Source: Actinomycetota bacterium (GTDB lineage Bacteria; Cyanobacteriota; Vampirovibrionia; Obscuribacterales; Obscuribacteraceae). From it: 7,393 nucleotides of DNA. This document shows, piece by piece, positions 6,866 through 7,393 of the stretch. Both the position numbers and the translations under genes were made by a program. Numbering within the stretch: the stretch's first letter is position 1; each line of letters starts with the position of its first letter. Location of the stretch: the NCBI GenBank assembly GCA_903970355.1, contig CAJCIF010000146.1, forward strand, positions 1 through 7,393, in the 5' to 3' direction. The notes below the pieces were generated by a model. The model was not told where the DNA came from. It worked only from the letters and a program-made list of their open reading frames with translations, and did not search any database.

Positions 6866-7030
6866 TTTCCACTCAGCGAAGCCCTATAGTGGGTGGATTG
6901 CAGTCTTTTGACTTGACCTTTTCAACCCCGGAAGCGGAAAATAGACCGCGACAGGCGGAGTAGAGACTTTTTGCAGTCTATAGTTAAAGCGCGAACCGGT
7001 GGCCGGGTCCACAGAATAAAGCGAAAGTCC
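6866..7030. repeat. non-coding gap with short direct repeats and weak hairpins
   Basis: This 165 bp gap contains TTGCAGTCT twice (6898-6906 and 6971-6979) and CTATAGT twice (6884-6890 and 6978-6984). An imperfect hairpin, TAGAGACT (6961-6968) with AGTCTATA (6975-6982), has one mismatch and a 6-base loop. A small GC stem, CCGC/GCGG (6946-6958), precedes a T5 run at 6968-6972 by 9 bases, too far for a convincing terminator. No riboswitch class or BirA-type operator is recognised. The gap could hold the end of the secA-tsaB-rimI transcript and the promoter of the next gene. Confidence 0.4.
6979..6984 (+). promoter_or_regulatory. possible -10 for the BioY-like gene
   Basis: TATAGT matches five of six bases of TATAAT and would start transcription near 6991, about 40 bases before ATG 7031. 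No -35 is evident at 16 to 18 bases. An alternative is TTGACC (6913-6918) paired with GAAAAT (6937-6942) at 18 bases. Neither is decisive. Confidence 0.25.
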
Positions 7031-7393
7031 ATGGTGGGCCGCGGTATTCTCGTGTGCCTTGGTATAGAAATACTCTTTTTTGCGGCTTTTACGGCTTTCG
7101 ACTTACCGACAGCAACCGCTCACAATCTGAACTCTTTTATAGTTAGTCGCGCCAAAATAGTGATTTCCTATTTACCTGAAAATGTGCAGACAATAATCGG
7201 AAAAGCTGTGCCGAAACTTGTGCAGCCAACGGCAGCCGTGCGTTATACGCTTTATGTGCCGGAAGCACCAGCTGCTTTGTTTATTGGCTACACGCTTGGT
7301 TGGCCGATTGCCACAATTGCAGCCGCCATATTTTTCGTTATTGGTTTGTTTGGACCGCTCCTCCACATTCACCCTTTTGCGGGCGGGGGCGGC
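7031..7393 (+). CDS. bioY: probable BioY-family biotin transporter, C-terminus cut by window edge
   Basis: The first 121 residues of a hydrophobic membrane protein. BioY is the substrate-binding S component of ECF biotin transporters, working alone or with the BioM/BioN energising module in the inner membrane. Residues 79-121 resemble the BioY core: PEAPAALFIGYTLGWPIA, a hydrophobic helix ending GLFGPL, then HPFAGGGG, corresponding to the family's LPVFAGGGG-like loop. A membrane helix at about 5-23 precedes a less hydrophobic stretch of about 50 residues (24-75) that is longer than I expect for BioY. ATG 7031 has no good ribosome site. The frame is open upstream to 6917, and TTG 6971, with GGAG 10 bases before it (6957-6960), would add 20 mostly basic residues, so the start is uncertain. 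It might belong to a BioY-like transporter with another substrate. Confidence is good for membrane protein and moderate for BioY. Confidence 0.7.
   Translation, partial: MVGRGILVCLGIEILFFAAFTAFDLPTATAHNLNSFIVSRAKIVISYLPENVQTIIGKAVPKLVQPTAAVRYTLYVPEAPAALFIGYTLGWPIATIAAAIFFVIGLFGPLLHIHPFAGGGG

Noticed and set aside
6869..6892. Intrinsic terminator just after rimI
   Set aside because: The stem CCACT/AGTGG has five pairs, a 14-base loop and no following T-run.
7172..7372. Minus-strand open frame of 66 codons at the right edge
   Set aside because: It is antisense to the BioY-like frame, which has coherent membrane helices and family resemblance; the antisense frame has neither.

Overview
The window is about 7.4 kb of compact bacterial chromosome with moderate GC. 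It carries seven protein genes, two of them cut by the window edges. No RNA gene, insertion sequence, phage gene, CRISPR array or origin is visible. SecA and RlmN carry bacterial signatures that lean towards the cyanobacterial lineage. In SecA these are the run GRKGAVTIATNMAGRGTDI and the MPIES block; in RlmN, the FKRNL...EIVDQ block. SecA nevertheless lacks the long insert I associate with photosynthetic cyanobacteria just after the NMAGRGTDI motif, and no photosynthesis gene is present. My best guess, by inference only and at roughly 0.4 confidence, is a non-photosynthetic relative of Cyanobacteria (Melainabacteria/Vampirovibrionia type) or another deep-branching lineage.

Layout. On the left, a minus-strand aldo/keto reductase (truncated at its C-terminus) diverges from a plus-strand AhpD-like thiol peroxidase/carboxymuconolactone decarboxylase-family gene; both start about 165 bp apart. 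The AhpD-like gene converges tail to tail, with a 15 bp gap, on minus-strand rlmN. rlmN in turn diverges from secA across a 188 bp intergenic region with promoter-like sequences facing both ways. secA, tsaB and rimI follow on the plus strand as a tight unit: 8 bp between secA and tsaB, and a 4 bp GTGA overlap between tsaB and rimI. After 165 bp of non-coding sequence the right edge cuts a membrane-protein gene that looks like a BioY biotin transporter.

How the genes fit together. The left pair are small redox enzymes. The centre is housekeeping: RlmN modifies A2503 of 23S rRNA (and A37 of some tRNAs in E. coli), SecA drives protein export, TsaB belongs to the complex making t6A at tRNA position 37, and RimI is a ribosomal-protein N-acetyltransferase often found beside tsa genes. 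The likely BioY would import biotin as an ECF substrate-binding subunit.

The most distinctive features are in SecA (1073 residues). It has an extra segment of about 83 residues inside nucleotide-binding domain 2, and a C-terminal tail of nearly 120 residues that is low in complexity and contains no cysteine, so no zinc-binding motif. Nothing else points clearly to an undescribed system; the remaining findings concern start sites and small repeats in the intergenic regions.
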